Notes: generated from the letters alone by a model not told the origin. A stretch of DNA of 64,000 bases from Psychrobacter fozii (GCF_003217155.1 NZ_QJSU01000009.1:102117-166116); one strand, 5' to 3'. Counted from the first letter of the stretch, positions 9,681 to 19,988 are shown. Made by a program: numbers and translations.

Positions 9681-10120
9681 TGGGTCTTAGATTAAATGAA
9701 TTATCACCAGGTGTTGGTGCAAAGAAAACTGCACAACGTCGTGGTCGTGGTATCGGTTCAGGTCTTGGTAAGACTGGTGGTCGTGGTGTAAAAGGTCAGA
9801 AATCTCGTTCAGGTTCTAGCGTACGCTCAGGATTTGAAGGTGGTCAAATGCCTTTATATCGTCGTCTACCTAAATTTGGTTTTACCAGTAAAATGGCAAT
9901 GAAGACAGCTGAAGTACGTCTGTCTGAACTAAACCAAATTGAAGGCGATGTTGTTAGCATTGAAACACTTAAAGCTGCTAACCTTATCCGTCATGATATG
10001 AAGCGTGCCCGTGTTATGTTATCAGGCGAAGTCACTAAAGCTTATACTTTTAAAGGTATCAAAGTGACTAAAGGCGCTAAGCTAGCAATCGAAGCTGCTG
10101 GTGGTAGCATCGAGGAGTAA
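9680..10120 (+). CDS. rplO: 50S ribosomal protein L15
   Basis: 146 residues. L15 is a late-assembly protein with a glycine-rich N-terminal extension, visible here as [20 protein letters not shown], followed by [17 protein letters not shown]. One-base overlap with rpmD upstream; secY starts 5 bp after its stop. Confidence 0.97.
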   Translation: MGLRLNELSPGVGAKKTAQRRGRGIGSGLGKTGGRGVKGQKSRSGSSVRSGFEGGQMPLYRRLPKFGFTSKMAMKTAEVRLSELNQIEGDVVSIETLKAANLIRHDMKRARVMLSGEVTKAYTFKGIKVTKGAKLAIEAAGGSIEE

Positions 10121-10124
10121 TAAC

Positions 10125-11471
10125 GTGTCAAAACAATCAATGTCATCGACTGGTATACCGCTCAATCCATTTGCATTTATACGCAAGTATGACGAATTAT
10201 GGACGCGTTTATTATTCTTAATCGGCGCATTGATTGTTTATCGTTTAGGGTCACATATTCCAGTACCGGGTATCAATCCGGTTAACTTGGCTGATCTGTT
10301 TTCGCGCAACGAAAACACCATCCTGAGCATGTTTAATATGTTCTCAGGTGGTGCACTAGAGCGTATGTCTATTATGGCACTTGGTATTATGCCATATATC
10401 TCAGCATCGATTATTGTCCAGATGATGTCTGCGGTATTGCCATCGCTTGAAGCCCTCAAAAAAGAAGGTGAAGCGGGACGACGCAAGCTAAACAAGTATA
10501 CCCGTCAGGGAACGCTTGCTTTAGCCCTAGTACAGTCATTAGGGATGTGTGCTGGCTTAATCAGTCAAAATCTTACCTTATCTTCTGGTCTTACTTTTTA
10601 TATTCCAGCTGTTACTTCTTTAGTAGCAGGCGCTATGTTCTTGATGTGGCTTGGTGAGCAGATTACAGAGCGTGGTGTAGGTAACGGTATTTCAATGCTC
10701 ATTTTTGCAAGCATTGTGGCTGGTACGCCAGGTATGATTTCGCAATCTATCGAACAGGTCAATCAAGGTCAGATGAACTTGATTGTACTATTTATTTTTG
10801 TGTTACTAGGTATAGCGGTTACTGCTGGCATTGTTTATATTGAACGTGCTCAACGCCGTGTTCCCGTAAACTACGCACAAAAGCAGCAACAGGGTCGTAA
10901 AATTTATGCTCAGCAGCAGTCTCATCTGCCGTTGAAGCTAAACATGGCAGGGGTTATTCCCGCTATCTTTGCGAGTTCTCTATTGTTGTTTCCAGCAAGT
11001 TTAGGGCAGTGGGTTGGTCAATCAACCGATCCTACCTTTACACAAAAAATATTACAGAATATGGCGTTAGTATTGTCTCCAGGACAGCCGCTATATTTAG
11101 TATTGTTTGGTGCAATGATTATTTTCTTCTGCTATTTTTATACGGCGCTAGTATTTAGCCCACGTGAAGTAGCTGAAAACCTTAAACGTAGTGGTGCGTA
11201 TATCCCAGGTATTCGCCCAGGACAACAAACTCAGCGTTACCTCGATCATGTATTAAACCGATTGACCTTTATTGGCGCGATGTATATGACGGTTATTTGT
11301 TTAATGCCAATGGTCGTCCAGTCATCGTTTGGTGTGCCGTTTCAACTCGGTGGTACGTCTTTACTGATTATGGTGGTTGTGGTAATGGACTTCATCTCGC
11401 AGATTCAAGCGCATTTGATGACCCATCAATATCATGATCAGACGTTAATTCAATCGCCCACTCAATCTTAA
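10125..11471 (+). CDS. secY: Preprotein translocase subunit SecY
   Basis: 448 residues from GTG 10125, which has GAGGAG at 10112-10117 at good spacing; the longer in-frame GTG at 10101 overlaps rplO and is less likely. SecY forms the inner-membrane protein channel with SecE and SecG. Ten hydrophobic helices can be traced. The plug/helix-2 region [14 protein letters not shown], the conserved [13 protein letters not shown], and the cytoplasmic loop after [12 protein letters not shown] are present. Last major gene of the spc operon, ahead of rpmJ. Confidence 0.97.
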   Translation: MSKQSMSSTGIPLNPFAFIRKYDELWTRLLFLIGALIVYRLGSHIPVPGINPVNLADLFSRNENTILSMFNMFSGGALERMSIMALGIMPYISASIIVQMMSAVLPSLEALKKEGEAGRRKLNKYTRQGTLALALVQSLGMCAGLISQNLTLSSGLTFYIPAVTSLVAGAMFLMWLGEQITERGVGNGISMLIFASIVAGTPGMISQSIEQVNQGQMNLIVLFIFVLLGIAVTAGIVYIERAQRRVPVNYAQKQQQGRKIYAQQQSHLPLKLNMAGVIPAIFASSLLLFPASLGQWVGQSTDPTFTQKILQNMALVLSPGQPLYLVLFGAMIIFFCYFYTALVFSPREVAENLKRSGAYIPGIRPGQQTQRYLDHVLNRLTFIGAMYMTVICLMPMVVQSSFGVPFQLGGTSLLIMVVVVMDFISQIQAHLMTHQYHDQTLIQSPTQS

Positions 11472-11502
11472 ATGAGCGGTACGATATTTCAAGGAGCATG
11501 CT

Positions 11503-11619
11503 ATGAAAGTTCAAGCATCAGTTAAAAAGATTTGTGGTAGCTGTAAAGTTGTGCGCCGTAAAGGCCGTGTACATATTATTTGTACAGCAGAACCTCGCCA
11601 CAAGCAACGTCAGGGTTAA
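11503..11619 (+). CDS. rpmJ: 50S ribosomal protein L36
   Basis: 38 residues: [20 protein letters not shown] and then [18 protein letters not shown]. The zinc ribbon ligands Cys11, Cys14, Cys27 and His33 are all present, so this is the zinc-binding form. AAGGAGC precedes the ATG. It ends the spc operon after secY. Confidence 0.96.
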   Translation: MKVQASVKKICGSCKVVRRKGRVHIICTAEPRHKQRQG

Positions 11620-11668
11620 TACTTAGTATCACAAAGCCTCAGGTTTTTGTTACTATTTAAATTAATAC

Positions 11669-11702
11669 TTGAAAAATAACGGCGGATGCGATATCATCCG
11701 CC
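11669..11702 (+). promoter_or_regulatory. Probable alpha operon promoter overlapped by a palindrome
   Basis: TTGAAA (11669-11674), 17 bp, TATCAT (11692-11697). A perfect inverted repeat GGCGGATG (11681-11688) / CATCCGCC (11695-11702) with a 6-bp centre covers the spacer and -10. It could be an operator, a DNA cruciform or incidental; no T-run follows, so it is not a terminator. The leader to rpsM would be about 165 nt, where S4 autoregulation acts in E. coli. Confidence 0.6.
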
Positions 11703-11872
11703 ACTTGCCGTAGTTTATGCAAAAACTTTTATAATACTATCGAAGAATAAGTCTGTTATCAGACCAAAGCAGAGATTGAGATTACAAAGGCTTTAGTATT
11801 GACAGCAACAAATCTGAAAAGTAATGCCTTATCGTTAGATAACGCTTATTTTTCTTTAATGGAGAGAAATCA

Positions 11873-12229
11873 ATGGCTCGTATTGCCGGCGTAAACATTC
11901 CGGATAATAAGCATGCTGTTATTTCACTAACTTACATCTTTGGTGTAGGTCGTACCACTGCTCAGAAAATCTTAGAAGCAGTTGGCATTGCCCCTACTAC
12001 TAAAGTCAGTCAGTTAGATGATACACAGTTAGATGCTATCCGTGCACAAATTGCAAATTACATGACTGAAGGTGACCTTCGTCGTGAAGTTTCAATGAAT
12101 ATTAAGCGTTTAGTTGATCTTGGTTGTTACCGTGGCATCCGCCATCGTCGTAACCTACCAGTTAGAGGTCAGAACACCAAGAACAACGCTCGTACTCGTA
12201 AGGGTCCGACACGCCCTCTCAAAAGATAA
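11873..12229 (+). CDS. rpsM: 30S ribosomal protein S13
   Basis: 118 residues. S13 contacts P-site tRNA and bridges to the 50S subunit. Start [20 protein letters not shown]; the C-terminal [18 protein letters not shown] is typical. GGAGAG lies upstream. First gene of the alpha operon. Confidence 0.97.
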   Translation: MARIAGVNIPDNKHAVISLTYIFGVGRTTAQKILEAVGIAPTTKVSQLDDTQLDAIRAQIANYMTEGDLRREVSMNIKRLVDLGCYRGIRHRRNLPVRGQNTKNNARTRKGPTRPLKR

Positions 12230-12249
12230 TTAACTTAGGAAGCTAAAAG

Positions 12250-12639
12250 ATGGCAAAAGACACTCGCAGTCGCAAAAAGGTGACTCGCCGTTCAGTATCG
12301 GAGGGCGTAGCCCATATCCATGCGTCTTTTAATAACACCATTGTTACGATTACCGATCGTCAGGGTAATGCATTGGCTTGGGCCACTTCAGGTGGACAAG
12401 GCTTCCGTGGTTCACGTAAATCTACACCATTTGCAGCTCAGGTTGCAGCTGAAGTCGCTGGTAAAGCGGCCCAAGAATATGGTGTTAAGAATATCGACGT
12501 TTTGGTCAAAGGACCAGGACCGGGTCGTGAGTCTGCGGTAAGAGCACTAGGTGCATTGGGTTATAAAGTCAACAGCATCTCTGATGTAACCCCAATCCCA
12601 CACAATGGTTGCCGTGCGCCGAAAAAGCGCCGCGTCTAA
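12250..12639 (+). CDS. rpsK: 30S ribosomal protein S11
   Basis: 129 residues. S11 shapes the mRNA exit platform. [20 protein letters not shown] and the C-terminal [17 protein letters not shown] are diagnostic. It follows rpsM after 20 bp, with TAGGAAG upstream of its ATG. Confidence 0.97.
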   Translation: MAKDTRSRKKVTRRSVSEGVAHIHASFNNTIVTITDRQGNALAWATSGGQGFRGSRKSTPFAAQVAAEVAGKAAQEYGVKNIDVLVKGPGPGRESAVRALGALGYKVNSISDVTPIPHNGCRAPKKRRV

Positions 12640-12687
12640 TATTAAAGACGAAGCTTTTTATATTGAAAGCTTATAGGAGACATAACA

Positions 12688-13329
12688 ATGGCCCGCTATA
12701 TTGGACCAAAACTCAAATTATCACGTCGTGAAGGTACGGATTTAGGCCTTAAGTCTGGCGTTAAACCATACGACGTAAAAACGAAAAAAGCTGGTCGTCC
12801 ACCAGGTCAACATGGCGTAAGCCGTAACAAGACCTCTGAATATGCTCTACAGCTGCGTGAAAAGCAGAAAGTTAAGCGTATTTATGGTGTACTAGAGCGT
12901 CAATTCGCTAATTACTATAAAGAATCTGCTCGTAAGCGCGGTGCTACAGGTGAAAACCTACTAGCCATGCTTGAGAGCCGTCTAGATAACGTTGTATATC
13001 GCATGGGCTTTGGCTCAACTCGCGCAGAAGCACGTCAGCTAGTCAGTCATCGTACTGTTATGGTAAAAAAAGCTGGCCGTGATGAGTTTGTTCGTGTGAA
13101 CATTCCATCAATTCAGCTTCAAGATGGTGATGTCATCGCTATCCAAGAGAAGTCTCGCGAACAACTACGTATTAAAAACGCTATTGAACTAGCGACACAA
13201 CGTGGTATTCCAGAATGGCTAGATGTTGATCACAGCAAACTACAAGGCACGTTTAAACATGCGCCTGATCGTATTGATCTACCTGCTGAAATCAACGAAA
13301 GCTTGATCGTTGAGCTATACTCTAAGTAA
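12688..13329 (+). CDS. rpsD: 30S ribosomal protein S4
   Basis: 213 residues, slightly longer than the 206-residue E. coli protein. S4 initiates 30S assembly, affects decoding accuracy and, in E. coli, represses the alpha operon. The S4 RNA-binding domain is seen around [20 protein letters not shown] and [18 protein letters not shown] is upstream of the ATG. Confidence 0.97.
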   Translation: MARYIGPKLKLSRREGTDLGLKSGVKPYDVKTKKAGRPPGQHGVSRNKTSEYALQLREKQKVKRIYGVLERQFANYYKESARKRGATGENLLAMLESRLDNVVYRMGFGSTRAEARQLVSHRTVMVKKAGRDEFVRVNIPSIQLQDGDVIAIQEKSREQLRIKNAIELATQRGIPEWLDVDHSKLQGTFKHAPDRIDLPAEINESLIVELYSK

Positions 13330-13410
13330 ATGACGTACTGCTCGATGTCATGAAAATGGCATTGAGCAATTAACGTTAATTAAACCAGTTTAATAAATCG
13401 AGGTGACATC

Positions 13411-14418
13411 ATGATGCTAAATGCAACTGAGTTTCTAACGCCGAATGCCATTAACGTGGACACGGTTAACGAAACGATTGCGAAAGTCACGCTCGAACCG
13501 TTAGAACGCGGCTTTGGGCATACCCTAGGTAATGCCTTACGTCGTATCTTGTTATCTTCATTACCTGGTGCTGCAGTCATTGAAGCCGAGATTGATGGTG
13601 TTGACCATGAATACTCTACGCTTGAAGGGCTACAAGAAGATGTACTTGACTTGCTTTTGAACTTAAAAGGCTTGGCAATTACGCTTCATGACCAAAATGA
13701 AGTATTTTTGACCTTGGATAAACAAGGTCCAGGCACTATTACTGCTGCAGATATCACGTTACCGCACAATGTTGACATCATCAATCCAGAATTGGTATTG
13801 GGTACATTGAGTGATCGTGGTCATCTTAAGATGCGTTTGCGCGTAGTAATGGGTCGTGGATATGAGCCAGCAAACCAGCGCCGTGAAGATGGTGATACTA
13901 AAGCAATTGGACGCTTAAAGCTTGATGCAAGTTTTAGTCCTGTGCTTCGTGTTGCTTATCAGGTTGAGAACGCTCGTGTAGAGCAGCGTACTGATCTTGA
14001 TCGTCTTATCATTGAGCTTGAAACTAATGGCACTATAGATCCAGAAGAAGCAATTCGTAAAGCAGCCACTATTTTACAACAACAGATTTCTATCTTTGTT
14101 GACCTAGAAGCTGAAGAAGCGCCTGAGCCTGTGAAAGAGAAAGAAGAGGTTGATCCGGTGCTATTACGCCCTGTGGACGATCTTGAACTAACGGTTCGCT
14201 CAGCCAACTGCTTGAAAGCTGAAAACATTTACTATATCGGTGATTTGGTACAACGTTCAGAGACTGAACTTCTAAAAACCCCAAATCTTGGTAAGAAATC
14301 ATTAACTGAAATCAAAGACGTTTTAGCGTCTAAAGATTTAGAGCTCGGTATGCGCCTAGATAACTGGCCACCAGCTGATTTACGTGTTGATGATCGCTTT
14401 TCTTATCGTAGCCGTTAA
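13411..14418 (+). CDS. rpoA: DNA-directed RNA polymerase subunit alpha
   Basis: 335 residues. The N-terminal domain (dimerisation and beta/beta' binding) contains [21 protein letters not shown] charged linker ([15 protein letters not shown], about residues 233-247) leads to the C-terminal domain that binds UP elements and activators, with [18 protein letters not shown] and [19 protein letters not shown] precedes two adjacent ATGs (13411, 13414); either may be used. Between rpsD and rplQ as usual. Confidence 0.97.
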   Translation: MMLNATEFLTPNAINVDTVNETIAKVTLEPLERGFGHTLGNALRRILLSSLPGAAVIEAEIDGVDHEYSTLEGLQEDVLDLLLNLKGLAITLHDQNEVFLTLDKQGPGTITAADITLPHNVDIINPELVLGTLSDRGHLKMRLRVVMGRGYEPANQRREDGDTKAIGRLKLDASFSPVLRVAYQVENARVEQRTDLDRLIIELETNGTIDPEEAIRKAATILQQQISIFVDLEAEEAPEPVKEKEEVDPVLLRPVDDLELTVRSANCLKAENIYYIGDLVQRSETELLKTPNLGKKSLTEIKDVLASKDLELGMRLDNWPPADLRVDDRFSYRSR

Positions 14419-14437
14419 ACTTTAAGGATTTTTGACT

Positions 14438-14797
14438 ATGCGCCATCGTAAGAGTGGAGTCAAGCTGGGTCGTACCGGCAGTCATCGTAAGGCAATGTTT
14501 CAGAACATGACTAACTCATTATTTGAGCATGAACTGATCAAAACAACTTTACCAAAAGCTAAAGAACTACGTCGCGTTGCCGAGCCATTAATCACTATGG
14601 CTAAAGAAGACAGCGTTGCTAACCGTCGTTTAGCATTCAGCCGTATGCGTAGCAAAGCTATGGTAGGCAAATTATTTGGCACGTTAGGTCCTCGTTACCA
14701 GACTCGTCCAGGTGGTTATTTGCGTATCGTAAAATGCGGTCATCGTGATGGTGACAATGCGCCAATGGCATATGTAGAATTAGTTGATCGTGACTAG
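14438..14797 (+). CDS. rplQ: 50S ribosomal protein L17
   Basis: 119 residues from ATG 14438, giving the invariant start [24 protein letters not shown] lies 10 bases upstream. A TTG six bases earlier is rejected. L17 lies near the tunnel exit. It closes the alpha operon, followed by a strong terminator. Confidence 0.96.
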   Translation: MRHRKSGVKLGRTGSHRKAMFQNMTNSLFEHELIKTTLPKAKELRRVAEPLITMAKEDSVANRRLAFSRMRSKAMVGKLFGTLGPRYQTRPGGYLRIVKCGHRDGDNAPMAYVELVDRD

Positions 14798-14821
14798 TTT
14801 TATACTGAATATATGATTCAT

Positions 14822-14853
14822 AAAAAAGCTCCAATTAATTGGAGCTTTTTTTT
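14822..14853. terminator. Bidirectional rho-independent terminator (rplQ / yciO)
   Basis: A self-complementary sequence: A-tract, GCTCCAATT / AATTGGAGC, T-tract. It lies between the convergent ends of rplQ (+) and yciO (-), so it can end transcription from both sides. Confidence 0.9.
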
Positions 14854-14889
14854 ATGTCTTGAATTTGGTTAATCACATTATTAATTTTA

Positions 14890-15510
14890 TTAGCGCAGTA
14901 GTGAATCAACATCAGCAGCACCTTGCCTGATAATCTCAGGTTGGCTGCTAGTCATATCTACGATGGTCGTTAGCTTAGTTGTTTTTATACCTGCATTGAT
15001 TAGACCATCAATTTGATTACCCAAGATATCTTCAATCTCGAATGGATCGTCAAGTATGTCATCACGGTTAGGTAAGATTAGTGAGCTAGTTAAAATGGGT
15101 TCATCCATAGCTTCTAGAAGTGCTTGAGCAATAGCGTTACTCGGTACTCGGATACCGATTGTTTTTTTCTTGGCATGAGACAGTTTCTTTGGTACATCTT
15201 TTGTGGCATTTAGGATGAATGTAATAGGTGCTGGGGTATGTGCTTTTAGCTGTTTAAACTGCACATTATCTACTGTGGCGTAATTAGCAATCTCACTTAG
15301 GTCACGGCATAATAAGGTAAATTGGTGTTTATCATCAAGCTCACGAATTTGTTTAAGTTTTTCTAACGCATCTTTGGCACCCAGACGACAACCAAAGGCA
15401 TAGCTGGTATCGGTAGGGTAGATGATCAGTTGGTCTTTACGTAGCAGGTCAGCCACTTGCTCAATCAATCGAGGCTGTGGATTGTCTGGGTGAATATAGA
15501 ATACTTGCAT
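14890..15510 (-). CDS. yciO: YciO-type protein of the Sua5/YrdC/YciO family
   Basis: 206 residues. It is related to threonylcarbamoyl-AMP synthase (TsaC/Sua5), which starts t6A37 tRNA modification, but the sequence follows the YciO branch: YIHPDNPQPRLIEQV start, IIYPTDTSYAFGC, and KKTIGIRVPSNAIAQALLEA. The function of YciO itself is unsettled in the family, so a TsaC role should not be assumed. AAGGAAG lies upstream of its ATG. Convergent with rplQ; upstream is a 269-bp spacer to epmC. Confidence 0.85.
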   Translation of the reverse strand: MQVFYIHPDNPQPRLIEQVADLLRKDQLIIYPTDTSYAFGCRLGAKDALEKLKQIRELDDKHQFTLLCRDLSEIANYATVDNVQFKQLKAHTPAPITFILNATKDVPKKLSHAKKKTIGIRVPSNAIAQALLEAMDEPILTSSLILPNRDDILDDPFEIEDILGNQIDGLINAGIKTTKLTTIVDMTSSQPEIIRQGAADVDSLLR

Positions 15511-15779
15511 AATGCTTCCTTATCTTATAATTATGAGGTTTTTCTTCATTTAAATAAGTGTTTCGGTGGCTGTGTTAAGTCTGTTTAATACAGAGGATAA
15601 TTCATAAAGTATATTTTAAACGTTAATAAAGTTTATTGGTTTAAAATATGGATTTGATCATTAGTATAGCGCATAGCACATGTAACTTTAGTGGCAAGGC
15701 GTTATTGTTCGTATAAGATCCTTAACCATTCACGTTATAAAAATCATACCATTGAAAGTTATATTGCCATTGGTTTAGT

Positions 15780-16505
15780 CTAATTGGGTGTGGAAATCTC
15801 AAGTAAAGTAAGTAATAATTTTTTAGCATCACGTGGTAGTGTCTGTGGCTCAGTAATATACTGTTCTGCTTGTTGATAAACGTCATGTTCGAAGGTGCTA
15901 TCACTCGTATCAAACGCTGCAAATAAATTGTCCTGCGATACTTGGAAAGGTCGCCCGCAAGCTAAAGTAAATAGACATTCCAATGCTTGCGGCTTAATTT
16001 CGACGCGCTCAAAAGACTGCTGCTGCGCTGCTGATCGTCCATCTGGTGCATACCAGTAGCCAAAGTCTGGCAACCTTCTACGAGCTTCTCCGGCTACACA
16101 CCAATGGCTCAGCTCGTGCAACGCACTGGCAAAAAAACCATGAGCAAATTCAATTCTTGCGGGTTCATTGTTTTGGGCAGGAAAGTATTCGGGTTCACCT
16201 TCACTACGAACCAATATTACCTTTTGATCAGCAAATAAAGTATTGAATAATTGAATGAGCCAGTCGGTAGCTACCTGCTCATTATTATGAGCTAATTGTT
16301 GGTCGTTATCGTCAGTTTCGGTAGTAGCTAGGCCTTGCCATTCATTTCTCAGGCGCTCTAACGCTTTATTCTTCTCAAAATTTGATGAATCGGCAGAGAT
16401 AGAGTTCATATCACTGACCAACTCGGTAAGACATTTCAGTAGTATTTTTGCTTTAGAAGATGAGAGTAAGTTAGCAAAGTCAATTTTATTGTTAAACGAA
16501 TTCAT
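15780..16505 (-). CDS. epmC: Elongation factor P hydroxylase (YfcM family)
   Basis: 241 residues from ATG 16505 (start MNSFNNKIDF); an in-frame GTG at 16550 would add 15 hydrophobic residues and cannot be excluded because neither start has a good ribosome binding site. EpmC hydroxylates the beta-lysylated lysine of EF-P in E. coli. The metal-site motif FASALHELSHWC, preceded by RIEFAHGF, and DFGYWYAPDGR with VEIKPQALE match YfcM. The N-terminal 75 residues are an extension relative to the about 180-residue E. coli protein. efp, epmA and epmB are not nearby. Confidence 0.85.
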   Translation of the reverse strand: MNSFNNKIDFANLLSSSKAKILLKCLTELVSDMNSISADSSNFEKNKALERLRNEWQGLATTETDDNDQQLAHNNEQVATDWLIQLFNTLFADQKVILVRSEGEPEYFPAQNNEPARIEFAHGFFASALHELSHWCVAGEARRRLPDFGYWYAPDGRSAAQQQSFERVEIKPQALECLFTLACGRPFQVSQDNLFAAFDTSDSTFEHDVYQQAEQYITEPQTLPRDAKKLLLTLLEISTPN

Positions 16506-16690
16506 AAGTGAAATACTGGTCAGATAAGTGGTAAAAATGAAAACTATCACCTTAGTATAAAGGCGAAGAACAGGTCATGTTAAATCGTGCCAATATCAAA
16601 AATATTAACATACTAGCGCTAGCGTCATTCAATGCTTTCCGTTAGTATGGCAGGCAATATTATACACCGTTTTGATGAATGAGGCCGCGC

Positions 16691-17284
16691 ATGTCAAGCA
16701 CTCCAGAAAGTAAACCGTCAGCAATGCATACTGATAACAAAAAAGTGCCGTTACCTACCAGCATGCCCGATTCTATTTCTTTAGATAAGTGGGCAGATAC
16801 TGGTTATGAATGGTCAGGAGAAGTAGAGCCAAGTGCGTTCAAACGTCTGGCGCTTATTCTAGCTACCGAACACGAGCAAGAAAAAATACAGCTTAGTGCT
16901 AGCTTATATCGCCGTAATAATGTCTTACATTTGGCATTTACATTGACTGGTCAGGTTTGGCTAACTTGTCAGCGCTGTCTGCAGCCAGTGTCTATCGATT
17001 TGTCTGACGATTTTAATATTGCTTTGCTCGAAAAAGAGGGCCAAGTACGCTTAGTGAATGAAGAGCAAGATTATTTATTACTTGATGAAATCATTACAGA
17101 GCAATCACCAGAGAAGCTATTGCCATTCAAGAAATTGGTTGAAGACGAGATACTACTCAAGACGCCAATGTCACCAAAGCATGATGACTGTGAGATGACG
17201 GTAGAGCAGTTTGGTGAGATTCCAGAAGAAGAAGAAACAGAAAATCCTTTTGCCGCTTTAGCCTCGCTAAAAGGCAAGCTGTAG
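16691..17284 (+). CDS. yceD: YceD/DUF177 family protein (23S rRNA accumulation protein)
   Basis: 197 residues from ATG 16691, with GAGG at 16681-16684 six bases upstream; an ATG at 16679 overlaps that site and is less likely. The DUF177 core is recognisable: CQRCLQPV cysteine pair near the middle, followed by an acidic half (LLDEIITEQSPEKLLPFKK) ending NPFAALASLKGKL. YceD is linked to 23S rRNA accumulation and is almost always encoded just upstream of rpmF, as here. Divergent from epmC. Confidence 0.88.
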   Translation: MSSTPESKPSAMHTDNKKVPLPTSMPDSISLDKWADTGYEWSGEVEPSAFKRLALILATEHEQEKIQLSASLYRRNNVLHLAFTLTGQVWLTCQRCLQPVSIDLSDDFNIALLEKEGQVRLVNEEQDYLLLDEIITEQSPEKLLPFKKLVEDEILLKTPMSPKHDDCEMTVEQFGEIPEEEETENPFAALASLKGKL

Positions 17285-17620
17285 TTTCATTAAAAGCAAT
17301 TCACATATAAATGTACTACTTAATGAATTTGTGATACCTTTCATCAGCTTTCTACAGAAGAGTGAGATGCAGGGCTTTATTAATCCATTAAACATGCGTA
17401 TAATGTCCGGTTTATTGCATTCTAGCAACAAGTTGCTTGCTGATAGAAGCTGACTATGCAAATTTACTATAGATTTTAGACATAGTTAGCATTTTATGTG
17501 AGTGGCAATCTATTTAACTAATGATGCGTAAGACTTAGGTTGTTGTGATTATATGGCCTCTGTCAGTATCGATTAAAGCTGAATTTCAAGCTTATCCCTT
17601 TTAAGTATAGGAGCTATATC
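17285..17620 (+). promoter_or_regulatory. yceD-rpmF spacer with probable rpmF promoter
   Basis: This 336-bp spacer has no gene. A perfect TATAAT at 17399-17404, with TTTATT 17 bp upstream (17376-17381), is the best promoter candidate and would give a leader of about 210 nt to rpmF. The -10 is followed by gtccgg. A separate rpmF promoter is unusual only in that yceD and rpmF are often co-transcribed with short spacing. Confidence 0.45.
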
Positions 17621-17803
17621 ATGGCTGTTCAAAAAAGTCGTAAAAGCCGTTCTCGTCGTGACATGCGCCGTTCACACCATCGTATGGAAGTGGCTGAGCT
17701 GAGCATTGATGCTACTACTGGTGAAAAACATCGTCGTCATCACATGACTAAAGATGGTTTTTACCGTGGTCGTCAGTTGTTCAAGGTAAGTCAAGACGCC
17801 TAA
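17621..17803 (+). CDS. rpmF: 50S ribosomal protein L32
   Basis: 60 residues, starting [20 protein letters not shown]. The zinc-ribbon cysteines of the C+ form of L32 are absent, so this is the zinc-free form. AGGAGC lies upstream of the ATG. It follows yceD; the plsX and fabH genes that come next in many proteobacteria are missing and fabD is next instead. Confidence 0.96.
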   Translation: MAVQKSRKSRSRRDMRRSHHRMEVAELSIDATTGEKHRRHHMTKDGFYRGRQLFKVSQDA

Positions 17804-17818
17804 GTTGCTTGTTAGCTA

Positions 17819-17863
17819 ATGCAAAAGTAGTCATGGTACTGGTGACTATTATTGCTTTTGCAT
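17819..17863 (+). other. Imperfect hairpin just downstream of rpmF
   Basis: ATGCAAAAG (17819-17827) pairs with CTTTTGCAT (17855-17863), and TAGTCA (17828-17833) with TGACTA (17843-17848), around a 9-nt loop with a 6-nt bulge on the 3' side. No T-run follows. It may stabilise the rpmF 3' end ahead of the terminator at 17896. Confidence 0.55.
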
Positions 17864-17895
17864 AGCCGTATCAAGCAATGAGTTTTGAGCTAAAG

Positions 17896-17949
17896 AAAGC
17901 CAAGTTATTTCGCTATCATATATTATGTGGCTAGATAACTTGGCTTTTT
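17896..17949 (+). terminator. Rho-independent terminator of rpmF
   Basis: AAAGCCAAGTTAT (17896-17908) and ATAACTTGGCTTT (17935-17947) form a perfect 13-bp stem with a 26-nt loop and trailing Ts. The remainder of the 415-bp rpmF-fabD spacer (17950-18218) should hold the fabD promoter; only a TATGATAAT at 18073-18081 without a good -35 was seen. Confidence 0.8.
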
Positions 17950-18218
17950 GCTATGGTTTTTTAAAATAAATATTTTATTTTTAGCCTTTAGCAAATATGA
18001 AAGTGAACTGATACAATCTATTATTACAATTTTAGTGATATTCTCTGCTACACCAGTTTAGGTGGCACTCACTATGATAATAGAGTCTGTCAGTGTATAG
18101 TTCACTAATAGCTAATTTTTCGAAAAATAACGAACGCAACGGCTCTGTGTCGTACCTAATAATATAACAACTCCCATTATTTTTAGGGATGTTTCCAATT
18201 GAATAAGGAATATTGGTT

Positions 18219-19187
18219 ATGGCCTCTGTACCCGATATGGCAAAAAAGCAGCCTTCGCGGATCGCGGTAATTTTCCCTGGTCAAGGATCACAAGTCGTTG
18301 GTATGACGAGTGAGCTTGCTGAAACTTATCCAGAGATTCGTGATACTTTCGCTGAAGCAAGTGACGCACTTGGTGAAGACCTATGGGCAATCTGTCAGGA
18401 TGAAGAAAAGCTCAATCAAACCCACTATACTCAGCCAGCATTATTGACGGCTAGCATAGCTATCTGGCGAATCTTGAAACAGAAAGTAGTCACAGAGCCT
18501 TGTTATTTAGCAGGGCACTCTCTAGGTGAGTATAGCGCGCTCTGTGCAGCTGATGTGATATCGCTTGCTGATGCAGTAAGACTGGTTCATAAACGTGGTC
18601 AGTTAATGCAAGAGGCTGTTGTAGGCATTGATACAGCGATGGCAGCAGTATTAGGTCTTGAAGATAATCGGGTCGAAAATTTATGTGAGCAAGCGACTGA
18701 ACATGTTGATGGCGCGATTGTTGGTGCAGCCAATTTTAATAGCCCAGGGCAAGTCGTTATCTCAGGTAATGCCGATGGCGTTAATGCTGTTATTGATAAA
18801 GTAAAAAATACTGGTAAGAAATCTGTTCCGCTAAAGGTAAGCGTACCCTCACATTGTGCGCTGATGGAGCCGGCGAGTAGTGCTTTGGCTGAAATTTTGG
18901 CAGACATCAAATTTGAGCAAGCCACGATTCCTGTTATTCAAAATCGTCATGCACGTGTCGAAACCAGTGCGTTAGGTATCAAACAAGCATTGACTGAACA
19001 GCTAAGCCAACCTGTATTATGGTCAAAAACCATGCAAGAGCTGGCTGACAAGCAAATTAATATTTTAATCGAATGTGGCAGTGGCAATGTATTGAGTAAT
19101 TTGGCGAAGCGTCAAGCCCAGCCAATTACCAGCTATCCTACTGACAAACCTGCCCGCCTTGAGAAATTAATGGAGTTATTATCATGA
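18219..19187 (+). CDS. fabD: Malonyl-CoA:ACP transacylase
   Basis: 322 residues from ATG 18219 with AAGGAA upstream; a TTG at 18213 is too close to that site. FabD moves malonyl from CoA to ACP for fatty-acid elongation. The IFPGQGSQVVGM start, the nucleophile motif GHSLGEYSAL and the catalytic His in VSVPSHCALM are present. It overlaps fabG by 4 bp (ATGA). Confidence 0.96.
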   Translation: MASVPDMAKKQPSRIAVIFPGQGSQVVGMTSELAETYPEIRDTFAEASDALGEDLWAICQDEEKLNQTHYTQPALLTASIAIWRILKQKVVTEPCYLAGHSLGEYSALCAADVISLADAVRLVHKRGQLMQEAVVGIDTAMAAVLGLEDNRVENLCEQATEHVDGAIVGAANFNSPGQVVISGNADGVNAVIDKVKNTGKKSVPLKVSVPSHCALMEPASSALAEILADIKFEQATIPVIQNRHARVETSALGIKQALTEQLSQPVLWSKTMQELADKQINILIECGSGNVLSNLAKRQAQPITSYPTDKPARLEKLMELLS

Positions 19188-19912
19188 GCCGTACGATTAC
19201 ATTAGTAACAGGCGCGAGCCGTGGCATTGGTAAAGCCGTTGCCAAACGTTTTGCTAAAGAAGGTCATTTTGTCATTGGTACAGCGACGACCGAAAAAGGC
19301 GCTGAGCTTATCGATGACTATCTTCATGATAGTGGTGGTATTGGTCGAGTCTTAGATGTACGTGATACGGCGCAAATTGATAAATTGTTTGAAGAGATCG
19401 AAAGTGTCTATGGTGCGGTACAGGTACTGGTAAATAATGCTGGTATCACGCAAGATGGCTTGCTAATGCGCATGAAAGATGACGACTGGGGCAATGTCAT
19501 AGACACTAACCTAACGTCAGTATATCGCATGAGCAAACGTGCTGTACGCGGTATGATGAAAGCACGCCGTGGTCGCATCATTAATATTACCTCTGTAGTC
19601 GCGCAAATGGGCAATGCAGGTCAGTCTAACTATGCTGCAACCAAAGCAGGCGTAGAAGGCTTCAGCCGTACCTTAGCGCGTGAAATTGGCTCACGCCAAG
19701 TAACTATCAACTGTGTCGCTCCGGGTTTGATTGAAACAGATATGACGGATGAGCTTGATGAACGTCTGCTAAATTCGATGTTAGATGCTGTCCCTATTAG
19801 CCGTTTAGGTCAGCCAGAAGACATCGCAGCAGCAGTGCATTTCTTGGCCAGCGATGAGGCCAGCTATATCACAGGCGCTGTTATTCCTGTCAATGGCGGC
19901 ATGTATATGTAA
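19184..19912 (+). CDS. fabG: 3-oxoacyl-ACP reductase
   Basis: 242 residues, a short-chain dehydrogenase that reduces 3-ketoacyl-ACP with NADPH. The cofactor loop GASRGIGKAVA, NNAGITQDGLLMRM, the catalytic Ser in NITSVVAQ, and Tyr/Lys in NYAATKAG are all visible. It overlaps fabD by 4 bp and precedes acpP by 269 bp. Confidence 0.96.
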   Translation: MSRTITLVTGASRGIGKAVAKRFAKEGHFVIGTATTEKGAELIDDYLHDSGGIGRVLDVRDTAQIDKLFEEIESVYGAVQVLVNNAGITQDGLLMRMKDDDWGNVIDTNLTSVYRMSKRAVRGMMKARRGRIINITSVVAQMGNAGQSNYAATKAGVEGFSRTLAREIGSRQVTINCVAPGLIETDMTDELDERLLNSMLDAVPISRLGQPEDIAAAVHFLASDEASYITGAVIPVNGGMYM

Positions 19913-19979
19913 GTGACGCACAAGTGTTACATAGTGATAATAAAAAACTGTGTGAACGAGTGTAAACTATAATAAAGGG

Positions 19980-19988
19980 TGCTATAAT
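19980..19988 (+). promoter_or_regulatory. Likely acpP promoter (extended -10)
   Basis: TGC followed by a perfect TATAAT (19983-19988); the -35 is poor. Another TATAAT occurs at 19968-19973. Both are in the 269-bp fabG-acpP spacer and would give acpP its own strong promoter. Confidence 0.45.

Noticed and set aside
10101..10124. Longer SecY start at GTG 10101
   Set aside because: It overlaps rplO and lacks a ribosome binding site, whereas GTG 10125 has GAGGAG at good spacing.
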